DNA of 64,000 nt. It comes from Ferrimicrobium sp. (lineage in GTDB: Bacteria; Actinomycetota; Acidimicrobiia; Acidimicrobiales; Acidimicrobiaceae). The DNA is taken from assembly GCF_027319265.1 (NCBI RefSeq), contig NZ_DAHVNP010000028.1:1-64000 (forward strand). Direction: 5' to 3'. Both the position numbers and the translations under genes were made by a program. Positions within the stretch are counted from its first letter, which is position 1. Every line of letters begins with the position of its first letter. Under the pieces are notes generated by a model. It saw only the letters and a list, made by a program, of their open reading frames with translations, searched no databases and had not been told where the DNA came from. Positions 17,319 through 24,957 of this stretch are shown here, in pieces.

Positions 17319-18119
17319 ATGATTGAACCTACCCCTTTCAGTGTAAACCTGTTTACTACTAATGATCCACGTGTCAAGCCCGCCTTAGAGCTCGAAGCAT
17401 TAGTATTTCTTCGCGAATTTGGCAACACTTCCAAGGAACTGAATGAGGAATATGGTCCATACGAGAACTATAGCCTCATTTTGTGCGTGACGGATAACTT
17501 GACCAATATGATCGCGGGAATGGCGAGAATCATACTGCCTAACGATGCTATTGGCCTCAAGACGCTTAACGATATCGCCCGACAGTGGCCTGAGTTGTAT
17601 AATGATTCATACTTCGCGGAGCTCTTCCTGTCAACAGATGATCACTGGGACATAGGCACCGTAGCCATTGCTGTTGGTTATCAAGCACCACTAGCTGCAG
17701 GTCTCGTGAGCCTAGGATTATATCAGGCAATCACGCAATTAGCTCAGTACTGTCGAGTTGATAGCCTGATCGCATTGCTTGATAGCAAGGTATATCGCAT
17801 GACGAGATGGAAGTTTCATTCCCCATTTTTGCCGATCCCTGGGGCAAAGGCAAAGCCATACTTAGGTTCTGCAGCCAGTTACCCAGTCTATAGTTGTATA
17901 AGCGATTGGGGCGCGCGCCTCAAAGTAAAAGACCCCGCGATCTACGAGATCATCTACGGTGGCACGGGAATAGAAGCTGCTATGTCTCCAATGTCTATTG
18001 AGTATGGTGTTTCCCTTATCCAGAACATTGGCTTGATCGTTGATGTGCGTGCCACGACGCCGGATGAGCTGAATATTGCTCCAACACCGATCGTTGATTT
18101 ATTAGATCCGATACGCTAA
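17319..18119 (+). CDS. GNAT-fold, LuxI-like acyltransferase family protein
   Basis: The 266-residue protein shows a pattern seen in acyltransferases related to autoinducer synthases. It has an ALVFLREFG segment (about residue 28), an EEYGPYENYS block (about 43), a strand plus GMARIILP at about 65-72, and GLKTLNDIA at about 78-87. Actinobacterial GNAT proteins of unknown substrate share the FGxT...EEYGPY...R.I.P...GLKTL..I layout. An ACGGAGTC ribosome site lies before the ATG. It follows the SAM-decarboxylase-like gene by 150 bases and is likely in the same unit. LuxI enzymes use acyl-ACP and SAM, so the pairing with a SAM-decarboxylase fold is suggestive. Substrate and product are unknown. 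Confidence 0.5.
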   Translation: MIEPTPFSVNLFTTNDPRVKPALELEALVFLREFGNTSKELNEEYGPYENYSLILCVTDNLTNMIAGMARIILPNDAIGLKTLNDIARQWPELYNDSYFAELFLSTDDHWDIGTVAIAVGYQAPLAAGLVSLGLYQAITQLAQYCRVDSLIALLDSKVYRMTRWKFHSPFLPIPGAKAKPYLGSAASYPVYSCISDWGARLKVKDPAIYEIIYGGTGIEAAMSPMSIEYGVSLIQNIGLIVDVRATTPDELNIAPTPIVDLLDPIR

Positions 18120-18557
18120 CGGGAAAACTTTCCATCTCAGTACCTTGCAATACGATGGTAAACTCCAAAAAGCGCTATTTCGTGAGTTATATGGGTGTGA
18201 CTGAGGCCTCTTTGAGTAAACGGAAAGCCCCTCATGGCACCTCCTCTTCATTTGGAGGCAGCGGTCCATCGATGCCGTTGAGTTTCGCAAGTAAAGGTGC
18301 GACAGTTTTAGACTCTTCCATGAGCAAGGTACCATGGTCGTTACATCAAGGCTGCCATTGCCTGACAGTGAATACCGTGAGCAATCCCAACTTGTCCCAT
18401 GGCGAGTTACACCGAAAACAACAACTGTACTAACGAGAACGCTGGCCCGAACTCTAGCTTCGACGAGAGAGAGCAATATCAGTATCGACGAAACCATCGC
18501 TGAACAGCGGAACAAAGCACGTAGCCGTACACCAGATCCACAGAAAAGAACCACGAA
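18120..18557. other. Intergenic stretch, no convincing gene
   Basis: This 438-base stretch separates the GNAT-like gene from the convergent SDR gene. A plus-strand frame ending at 18561 (75 codons, basic C-terminus) and a minus-strand frame of 150 codons are open. Neither has recognisable motifs, a ribosome site or balanced composition. It may be remnant DNA. Confidence 0.35.
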
Positions 18558-19325
18558 CTAGAGCAACCCTCTCGTCGCTCCACCATCAACCGCGATCGCC
18601 TGGCCAGTGATATAGCCCGCCCACTTTGAGCACAGATACGCGACGAGGTGGCCACAATCATCTGGATCACCGAAGCGACCCATCGGTACTCGCGAGAGCA
18701 TCCGATCAAGATCGACCCCGGCCTCCTGGAGGGCGACCAGGCGTTGTGTCGCATGAAGTCCGGGAAGGACTGAATTCACCGTCACATCAAAATGTGCCAA
18801 CTCGAAAGCCGCCGCCTTCAGGTACGCAAGGAGACCGGCTCGCGCCACGTTGGAGGGCATCATCTCCGGATCAGGCTCGCGCACGACATACGAGCTGATT
18901 GAGATAATTCTCCCGAACCGACGTGCCCTCATCAATGGGGCTGCCGCTTCCACCAGCTCGATCATCGGTGCGAGTACCAACTCAACGCCCTCATGGAGTT
19001 GATCCACTGGCATCGCGCCTAGCGAGGCGTTCTTGGGACCTCCAGCATTCAGCACAAGGATGTCCATATGACCGTGGACATTGAGAAACTGCCGAAGCAA
19101 CTCTTGCGGTCTCCCAGAGACAGTCAAATCCACGGGTAGATACTGCGCCCCGCGGCCCAGCAGTGAAACCGCCCCCTCGCCAATCTGCTCATCGCGCGCG
19201 GCAATCACCACCTCGGCACCCTCTTCCAGCAAAGCTGCGGCCACACTGAAACCAAGGCCGCGAGTTCCACCTGTTACCAGCGCCTTCGCCCCCTTTAAGC
19301 CAAGATCCACTACTTCCCTCCCCAT
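18558..19325 (-). CDS. Short-chain dehydrogenase/reductase with atypical active site
   Basis: The Rossmann motif TGGTRGLG (residues 18-25), the DLT acid site and NAGG (about residue 94) show an NAD(P)-dependent SDR. The active-site Ser lies in ISISSYV (about residue 147). The canonical YxxxK is missing: the corresponding helix reads SNVARAGLLAYLKA, where RAG replaces the Tyr region and a Lys follows later. A known SDR subgroup has this SNxxRxGLxxxxK pattern, so it is probably a family trait rather than damage. An AAGAGGA ribosome site precedes ATG 19325. The substrate is unknown. Confidence 0.82.
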   Translation of the reverse strand: MGREVVDLGLKGAKALVTGGTRGLGFSVAAALLEEGAEVVIAARDEQIGEGAVSLLGRGAQYLPVDLTVSGRPQELLRQFLNVHGHMDILVLNAGGPKNASLGAMPVDQLHEGVELVLAPMIELVEAAAPLMRARRFGRIISISSYVVREPDPEMMPSNVARAGLLAYLKAAAFELAHFDVTVNSVLPGLHATQRLVALQEAGVDLDRMLSRVPMGRFGDPDDCGHLVAYLCSKWAGYITGQAIAVDGGATRGLL

Positions 19326-19599
19326 CGTCGCGTCCTCTTGGTGACTGCTCGGGCATACGCACGACGATCACCCACCACACCTCCACCACACCTAGCTCCA
19401 GCACGGCAGGTGAAACCGGTGGCGCGCCCTAGGCCCACAACCGCTCAGGAACAACTACTGCCCAACCGCTCATCTACCCCAACGGCGCGGCGACAACTGA
19501 TCCCCCGTTATAGATCGCTACGCCAAGCCTATACCATCGAACTCCCCATGACTGGCCGACCCGCGACTGCGATGAAGGGCCGGAGAAACGGATTGGATA

Positions 19600-19617
19600 G
19601 TGTAGTATTTACTACAC
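19600..19617 (+). promoter_or_regulatory. Perfect palindrome, likely MarR operator
   Basis: GTGTAGTA (19600-19607) and TACTACAC (19610-19617) are perfect inverted repeats separated by TT. The site lies 33 bases upstream of the first gene of an operon whose last gene encodes a MarR regulator. MarR proteins bind palindromes of this size, so autoregulation is likely (inference). Confidence 0.6.
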
Positions 19618-19650
19618 AATAACTTGTGAACAAACAGAAAGAAGAGTCCC

Positions 19651-20298
19651 ATGACCCAGCAAGCCGAAAGTATCGTACGTGCCGCCAAGATTCTCTTTGA
19701 GAACGGAGTGATGTCCCATACGGGCCACGCCAACCTGTCAGCTCGACTTGGGGACGATAGCATGTTGCTCACCATCGACGGCCAGGTCCGCAACCTCACT
19801 GCCGATCGAGTTGCGACCGTTGGACTCGACGGCGTCGTCCGCGAAGGCGATCTCGATCCAACCAACGCTGAGATCATCGCCATGCACTCCGAGATCTATA
19901 AACTACGAAGCGATGTTGGAGGCATTATCCACACGCATTCGCCGAGTCTCCTAGCATTCGCAATGGCCAATCAGGCACTCCCCTGCCGCTACGAAGCGCT
20001 TCTACGATGGGGCCAGTCCGTCGACGTACCCGTCGCCGCCTGGGCACCGCGTGGATCAGACAAGTCAGTCTCAGCCATCATTGACCAAGCCAAGGCTCAC
20101 CCCGAGACGAAGGCGGTCATCCTCGGAAACCACGGCGTCTTGGTGTTCGCTAGCGATCCTGTTGCAACCGCACAACTCCTCACCGTTCTCGAAGAGGCGG
20201 CCGAAGCAGAGCTGGCGGCAATTGAACTCGGCGGCGCACAATCATTGCCCGAATCAGCCCTGGCTGCTATTCGTGAGTCGATGGCGAGAGTTCGATGA
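19651..20298 (+). CDS. Class II aldolase/adducin family protein
   Basis: The 215-residue protein matches the AraD/FucA class: GHANLSARLG (about 30), a Glu in PTNAEIIAMHSEIY (about 73), the zinc motif HTHSP (about 92) and a later His in LGNHGVLVF (about 155). These enzymes use zinc for retro-aldol or epimerase reactions on phosphorylated or small sugars and acids. An AAGAAGAG ribosome site precedes the ATG. The gene overlaps the next one by four bases, and it starts an operon under a MarR-type palindrome. The substrate is not evident. Confidence 0.85.
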   Translation: MTQQAESIVRAAKILFENGVMSHTGHANLSARLGDDSMLLTIDGQVRNLTADRVATVGLDGVVREGDLDPTNAEIIAMHSEIYKLRSDVGGIIHTHSPSLLAFAMANQALPCRYEALLRWGQSVDVPVAAWAPRGSDKSVSAIIDQAKAHPETKAVILGNHGVLVFASDPVATAQLLTVLEEAAEAELAAIELGGAQSLPESALAAIRESMARVR

Positions 20299-20690
20299 CG
20301 ACACCAGATGTTGCCGCCATTGAGGCTAGTTATCGTGCGTTGACTGGGACCGTTCCTCCCTCTATTGCAGACCGGATACGCATCGCGCGCCTGGCCGATC
20401 GGGATGAGAGCATCGTCAGCATCGAAGCGTTGCGAGCCCAGTTGATCATGGACAATCCGCTCGACTCCAAGACCGCGCAGCTCGTTCACTTCGCCCAGCT
20501 TCTCGTCCTTGGTGAACACGATGCGGCGACGCTCCACGCTGGTGCCGCCCGTAAAGCCGGGGCGACCCTCAAAGATCTCCTCGGTGTCGTCGAGCTGGCG
20601 CTCATCACCGCTGGAATGCCTGCCTACAGCAGAGGCATCGCCATCCTTGCAACCATGTTCCCAGGAGACCAGCTCGAACATGGTGGATGA
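20295..20690 (+). CDS. Carboxymuconolactone decarboxylase-like protein
   Basis: This 131-residue, mostly helical protein resembles the CMD/AhpD-like fold, with a HAGAARKAGATLKDLLGVVE segment (about 80-100). Classic AhpD enzymes have a CxxC next to a His; no Cys is present here, so it is more like the lactone-decarboxylase side of the family or a binding protein. It overlaps the aldolase gene at its start and the MarR gene at its end, and so belongs to the same transcript. Confidence 0.65.
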   Translation: MTTPDVAAIEASYRALTGTVPPSIADRIRIARLADRDESIVSIEALRAQLIMDNPLDSKTAQLVHFAQLLVLGEHDAATLHAGAARKAGATLKDLLGVVELALITAGMPAYSRGIAILATMFPGDQLEHGG

Positions 20691-21156
20691 CCTTGGATTC
20701 CGACTCGCGAGGGTCGCCCGGCAGTTACGAACGCAGTGGGGAGAGCGGCTGGGAACGCTAGCCCTCAACCAACCGCAGGCGGCGATTCTGCGAACCTTAG
20801 CGGGAACTCCGGGCCTCGGGCTTCGCGAGCTCAGTCGAATGATCGGTGCTGATCCCTCAAACCTGCGGCGCGAGATCGAGCGGCTCGCCAAACGCGATCT
20901 GCTCGTTGTCGATACTCCACAGCACGTTGGTGTCAAGGCCACGCTCTCCCTCACGACGGCTGGGAAACGGCTGGCCAACGAGACCGAACAACTGGCTCGC
21001 ACCCAGATGGCATCCACGATAGACCAACTCTCCCTTGCCGATCAAGCTGCACTGACTCGCGTCATCGCCCAGCTCGAGGTGCTCACCGGTATCGCCGAAC
21101 CAACTCCAGAGGACGAGAAAGGCTCACGATCAACCTCTGGAGTCGGAGCTGGTTGA
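20680..21156 (+). CDS. MarR family transcriptional regulator
   Basis: The 158-residue protein has a winged helix typical of MarR: LNQPQAAILRTLAGTPGL, then LRELSRMIGADPSNLRREIERL (recognition helix, about 55-70) and a wing ending KATLSLTTAGKRL. I chose ATG 20680, 11 bases inside the previous gene and downstream of CCAGGAGAC; an upstream ATG in the same frame would add 57 residues of non-MarR sequence. It probably represses its own operon through the palindrome at 19600-19617. The C-terminal tail after residue 140 is acidic and Ser-rich. Confidence 0.85.
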   Translation: MVDDLGFRLARVARQLRTQWGERLGTLALNQPQAAILRTLAGTPGLGLRELSRMIGADPSNLRREIERLAKRDLLVVDTPQHVGVKATLSLTTAGKRLANETEQLARTQMASTIDQLSLADQAALTRVIAQLEVLTGIAEPTPEDEKGSRSTSGVGAG

Positions 21157-21188
21157 CCGTTGTGATTGGGACCACTTGATCACAACGG
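21157..21188. terminator. Bidirectional hairpin between MarR and aroA
   Basis: CCGTTGTGAT (21157-21166) and ATCACAACGG (21179-21188) form a perfect 10-bp stem around a 12-base loop, just after the MarR stop. There is no T-run on the plus side. It separates convergent transcripts and so probably acts as a terminator. Confidence 0.6.
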
Positions 21189-21246
21189 CCCGGTAGTCTC
21201 GCTCCATCCTCCATCGCGGCAGCTTCGCCTCATCAAGGTAGTTCTC

Positions 21247-22557
21247 CTAGCCCAACTCGATCGTCGTCGATGAGAGCGCTTCGAGGTCGCGAAAGAAGCC
21301 AGGGTAGCTCGTCGCCACCGTCTCAACCCCGTCAATCTCCGTCGTCCCACCGGCCAACATACCCAGTATGGCGGCGGCCATCGCGATACGATGATCAAGC
21401 TTGGCGCCCACCCGACGCTGCCCAGCGCCTAATGAGCCAGGTTGGAGTCCTCCATGGACGACCAATCCGTCAGTTAACTTTTCCACTGTAACTCCAAAGG
21501 ACGTCAACAGCTCGGCGGTCGTCTCGATCCGGTCTGTCTCCTTGATGCGGAGTTCGCCCGCATCATGAATGGTGGTCAGACCACTGGCAAAAGCGGCGGC
21601 GACGCACAGGATTGGGATCTCATCGATGAGGCTTGGGATGATCGAACCGCCGACCTCGACACCCTCGAGCGAGGAACCCTGCACTCTCAGGCGCCCATGC
21701 TCACGGGTCAAGTGAGCACCCATATGCTCAAGCACCTCAAGGAATCCGGTCCGTGTCGGACCAAGATACATCTCCTCAACATCGAGGTCGGCACCTGGCG
21801 TGCAGGCAGCCGCCACAACAAAGAAGGCAGCGGCAGATGGATCGCCCGGTATACGGAGTGAAAAAGGCGACGGTTGCGCGGGGCCCACGATGGTGACGCC
21901 GTGCACTTCGCCGTCCTCCGCAAAATCCTCGACAAGATCAATACCGGTCAGTTCAAAGAGCTCCTCCGTGTGTGGCCTGCTCAACACGGGCTCAACTACG
22001 GTGACTGGTCCATCGACTCCAAGTGCAGCAAAGAGCAGCGCCGACTTCACCTGCGCAGAGGCCACTGATAGATGAACGGTCCCTGACACTAGCCCCCCAC
22101 CACACACCATCGCTGGCAGATAGCTGTCACCATTTCGAGCCGAGATTGTAGCTCCAAGCTGGCGAAGCGGATCAATCACGCGCCCCATGGGTCGTTGTCG
22201 CAGAGAGGCATCCCCAGTAAAAAAGGAGAGGCCGGGGACCAACGTGGCGACCCCAATCCCTAGGCGTGCACCGGTGCCAGAGTTCCCCAGATCGAGTATC
22301 CGATCGGGCTCGATCAGACCCGTGCGACCGGAACTCTCGACCAAGGTCGCCGACCCATCAACCCGCAACGACGCACCGTATCCCTCGATCATTGAGGCGG
22401 TGGCGGCCACATCGAGGGCGGTGCTGAGGTGGTCAAGGCGCGATACACCCTGGGCCAGCAACGCCAGCAAAAGAGCTCGATGACTGATCGACTTATCGGG
22501 TGGTGGCCGGAGGCTGCCGACAAGGCGAGGCTCGGCAGAGAAGATCCGCGCCTGCAC
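21247..22557 (-). CDS. aroA: 3-phosphoshikimate 1-carboxyvinyltransferase (EPSP synthase)
   Basis: EPSP synthase joins PEP to shikimate 3-phosphate in the aromatic amino acid pathway. The N-terminal PPPDKSISHRALLLALLA contains the PEP-binding Lys. GNSGTGARLGIG (about residue 91), RQRPMGRVIDPL (about 121) and the late RIKETDRIETTAELL block (about 340) are typical active-site segments. The 436-residue length is normal and the start is GTG. The chorismate mutase gene aroH lies eight bases upstream in the same operon, so two shikimate-branch steps are co-transcribed. Confidence 0.95.
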   Translation of the reverse strand: MQARIFSAEPRLVGSLRPPPDKSISHRALLLALLAQGVSRLDHLSTALDVAATASMIEGYGASLRVDGSATLVESSGRTGLIEPDRILDLGNSGTGARLGIGVATLVPGLSFFTGDASLRQRPMGRVIDPLRQLGATISARNGDSYLPAMVCGGGLVSGTVHLSVASAQVKSALLFAALGVDGPVTVVEPVLSRPHTEELFELTGIDLVEDFAEDGEVHGVTIVGPAQPSPFSLRIPGDPSAAAFFVVAAACTPGADLDVEEMYLGPTRTGFLEVLEHMGAHLTREHGRLRVQGSSLEGVEVGGSIIPSLIDEIPILCVAAAFASGLTTIHDAGELRIKETDRIETTAELLTSFGVTVEKLTDGLVVHGGLQPGSLGAGQRRVGAKLDHRIAMAAAILGMLAGGTTEIDGVETVATSYPGFFRDLEALSSTTIELG

Positions 22558-22565
22558 CGTTAGCT

Positions 22566-22928
22566 CTAAGCCGGGAGGTCGTCACGGAGCCCTATGGCCC
22601 CGTGCAAATAGACATGATGAAAAAGCCGACGATCACGATCATCCTCGACGTGCATCATCACTCGAACACAACGCGTCACAGCACCCACTATCGTCAACTC
22701 CTGCGCACACATCAGCGGGACATCACCAAATCCAAGTGCCCTCGCTGCAGCGGCAGGAAACATCGAGTGCAGATCCGAAGTGGCCGTGAAGAAGATACTG
22801 ATCAACTGGTCCTTGTCGAGCTGATTGCGTTCGAGCATGGCACTCACAAGTTCACGCACGTTTTTGTCTATCGCTTCGGCGGTGTCGGCGTCCACCGTCG
22901 TCGCACCCCGTACTGCTCGCACACCCAT
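22566..22928 (-). CDS. aroH: Chorismate mutase, AroH type
   Basis: This 120-residue protein is the monofunctional AroH class that converts chorismate to prephenate. It starts VRAVRGATTV with the active-site Arg, and has the SIFFTATSDLHSMFPA segment (about 44-59), the GFGDVPLMCAQEL segment (about 65-77) and a CVRVMMHV strand (about 87-94). The trimeric AroH fold is typical of Gram-positives. It lies between rluB and aroA with only short gaps. Confidence 0.93.
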   Translation of the reverse strand: MGVRAVRGATTVDADTAEAIDKNVRELVSAMLERNQLDKDQLISIFFTATSDLHSMFPAAAARALGFGDVPLMCAQELTIVGAVTRCVRVMMHVEDDRDRRLFHHVYLHGAIGLRDDLPA

Positions 22929-22938
22929 GGCTGACAGG

Positions 22939-23544
22939 TTAGCGGGCCAACCGGCCGCCGGTGCGCAGGGCGATCAACTCGTCTGTGGTGATATCACGTG
23001 ATTGGCCAGGCGCCAAAGAGGGATCCACAAGCGTCCCGATGCGGGTGCGAACCAAGCGCGTCACCTCAAATCCACACGCCGAGAGCATGCGACGTATCTG
23101 GCGGTTTTTACCCTGTTTGAGAACGATCCTTAAGGTCGTGTTTGAGAGCTGACCAACCCGCTTGGCGACCAACAACTCACCATCGACTTCGATCCCACGG
23201 CGCAGTGCTCCGAGCAGATGTGGGGTGGCCTTCCTATCGATCGCAACCAGATACTCCTTCTCGACACCACCTCGTGGATGCATCAAATACTCCGCCAGCG
23301 GGCCGTCATTCGTGAGGATCAACAAACCCTCACTCTCGGCGTCCAGACGACCTACTGGGTAGATTCGGCTGTCACATGGCACAAGATCCACCACGGTTGG
23401 CCGACCATGAGGATCCTTGGCGGTGGAGACCACCCCAGGTGGCTTATTCAACAGCTTATATTCGAGCGCCTCCGCGATACCGACCGGCGCGCCATCAACG
23501 CAGACTGCGTCAGCCGTGACTACCCGACAGCCAAGCCTGGCCAC
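22939..23544 (-). CDS. rluB: 23S rRNA pseudouridine synthase, RluB/RsuA family
   Basis: The catalytic Asp lies in PVGRLDAESEGLLILTND (about residue 66), and the family motifs LLNKPPGVVSTA and KQGKNRQIRRML follow. The product modifies uridine in 23S rRNA. The first canonical start in frame is the GTG at 23544, but it begins in the middle of the family's S4 RNA-binding domain. The missing S4 part is encoded immediately upstream in the same open frame (23545-23664) with no ATG, GTG or TTG. Either an unusual start codon is used or a small sequence change has removed the start. Confidence 0.85.
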   Translation of the reverse strand: MARLGCRVVTADAVCVDGAPVGIAEALEYKLLNKPPGVVSTAKDPHGRPTVVDLVPCDSRIYPVGRLDAESEGLLILTNDGPLAEYLMHPRGGVEKEYLVAIDRKATPHLLGALRRGIEVDGELLVAKRVGQLSNTTLRIVLKQGKNRQIRRMLSACGFEVTRLVRTRIGTLVDPSLAPGQSRDITTDELIALRTGGRLAR

Positions 23545-23664
23545 TTCTCCGTTTACCGTAACCCGCCCTGCCTCGATGATCTCCTCCGCGGCACGCCTAG
23601 AACCATAACCCCTCGTCGCTAGGACCTTCTGGAGTCGATCCCCTACCGGTTCCGTCGTGACTCC
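23545..23664 (-). other. Upstream S4-domain coding part of rluB lacking a canonical start
   Basis: Translation in the rluB frame from just after a TGA at 23665-23667 gives DRLQKVLATRGYGSRRAAEE, then IIEAGRVTVNGEV, directly continuing into the annotated part. This is a textbook S4 domain. The codons before DRLQ are GGA GTC ACG ACG GAA CCG GTA GGG, overlapping the scpB stop at 23643. No standard initiation codon occurs. Confidence 0.7.
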
Positions 23665-24260
23665 TCAAGCACCTCGACAAGCTCCGCTGATGGGACGAAA
23701 TCGGCAAGCGCAGGAAGACTCGCGAGATTCTCGAGTCCGAAGCGCTCAAGAAACAACTGCGTGGTCTGGAAGAGGATGGGTTCACCGACACGACCACGCC
23801 GTCGATCACCTTCAATGAAGCCGCGATCAATAAGCAGCCGAATCACTCCATCCGAACTGACCCCGCGGATCTCTGAAACCTGTGCCCGTGACACCGGTTG
23901 CAGATACGCGACGACCGCTAGCGCCTCCATTGCAGCGCCTGACAGCGCTGGACTCTGTTCTTCGGATAGAAACCGACCAAGTACGACCGCTAAATCAGGT
24001 GCGGTCTTGAGCACGTAGCCATCGGCAACCTTGACCAACCTGGTCGCACGGTCATGTGCAACCAGATCGCGTTCCAAATAGTCAAGGGCGCGTTCCACCT
24101 GACTCTTCTCGAGTTCGAGGAAATCAGCCAACTCGGAGAGGGTAATCGGACCAACGCCAAGCGAGAGCAGTCCCTCGATGGTCCTCGCCACCACCGGCAA
24201 CACTACTTCGGCGGCATCGATCCCCGCAGCATCGACTCCTAAGGGGAGCAGGTGATCAAC
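23643..24260 (-). CDS. scpB: Segregation and condensation protein B
   Basis: ScpB is the winged-helix kleisin-associated subunit of the SMC chromosome condensation complex. The protein has two winged helices: GPITLSELADFLELEKSQVE in the first, and a conserved ALSGAAMEALAVVAYLQPVSRAQVSEIRG block in the second (split here: ALSGAAMEALAVVAYLQP and SRAQVSEIRGVSSDGVIRLL). I start at TTG 24260, which overlaps the scpA stop (TTGGTTGA); a GTG at 24203 would remove 19 residues and also gives a normal length. The C-terminus overlaps the rluB coding frame. Confidence 0.88.
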   Translation of the reverse strand, partial: VDHLLPLGVDAAGIDAAEVVLPVVARTIEGLLSLGVGPITLSELADFLELEKSQVERALDYLERDLVAHDRATRLVKVADGYVLKTAPDLAVVLGRFLSEEQSPALSGAAMEALAVVAYLQPVSRAQVSEIRGVSSDGVIRLLIDRGFIEGDRRRGRVGEPILFQTTQLFLERFGLENLASLPALADFVPSAELVEVLEESRRNR

Positions 24261-24957
24261 CAAGGGTCCGCACCATCTCGGCCACCAAGCCAAGGCGCTC
24301 TCCATCAATGACACCGACCTCGATATCGGTACCGACCTGGCGCAACGCAACTGCACCAAACGCATGGGCTTCAAGCAAAATCACAAAGCTCACTATAATT
24401 TCGACACCTGATCCATCGGCAATCATGGCCGAGAATGATGTCATCCGTTCAAGCCGGTCCAAAAACTTCAGACCGATGGCCACAACATCGACCGAGGAGC
24501 GCATCAGTGGCGTAGGACCAACCTCCGCATTCATACTCGCCCGTGCCAAGGCACGAGCTATCGCCTCACCGAGGCCCGAGGATGGCAGTACCATCTCCTC
24601 TCGATCATCAACCAGATCGGCCGCCTCGAGTGCGACCGGCAATGATTCCGCGGTCCTCTCAAGGCGGGTACGCATCGCCTTGGATGCAGAGGCATAGATC
24701 GCCTTTTCGACCAAGCCAAGCAAGACTCCCTCAAGTGCTCGGTCGAGCTCCTCATCCTCGATAACCTCATCATCGTCACGATCGAGGAGCCAATGCATCT
24801 TCATCCTCATCAACCAGGTACCAGCTACCAATTCGAGACTGAGTTCGTCGAAGTCGTCGATAGCGAAGAGCTGCTCAAAGAGCGACGCCAACCGTAGATC
24901 AGCAAGGTCAAGCATCTGATTACGTACGCGATCAAGACTCTCGGTAAGTCGACTCAT
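24256..24957 (-). CDS. scpA: Segregation and condensation protein A, divergent and N-terminally short
   Basis: Position directly upstream of scpB and weak similarity support the kleisin ScpA. The LAGTWLMRMKMHWLL-like helix (about 44-57, with VAGTWLMRMKMHWLL) matches the family's EFLVMAATLLxxKSRMLLP block, and the C-terminal VSFVILLEAHAFGAVALRQ block matches the winged helix that binds SMC. The usual first segment (FEGPLDLLLHLI) is absent; the ATG overlaps the preceding GNAT stop as ATGA, leaving no room for it. The protein is therefore a shortened ScpA, still likely functional because the SMC-binding C-terminus is kept. Confidence 0.7.
   Translation of the reverse strand: MSRLTESLDRVRNQMLDLADLRLASLFEQLFAIDDFDELSLELVAGTWLMRMKMHWLLDRDDDEVIEDEELDRALEGVLLGLVEKAIYASASKAMRTRLERTAESLPVALEAADLVDDREEMVLPSSGLGEAIARALARASMNAEVGPTPLMRSSVDVVAIGLKFLDRLERMTSFSAMIADGSGVEIIVSFVILLEAHAFGAVALRQVGTDIEVGVIDGERLGLVAEMVRTLG

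Noticed and set aside
18102-18554. 150-codon minus-strand open frame downstream of the GNAT-like gene
   Set aside because: Cys/Ser/Arg-rich composition, no motifs, no ribosome site, and overlap with the end of a real gene on the other strand.
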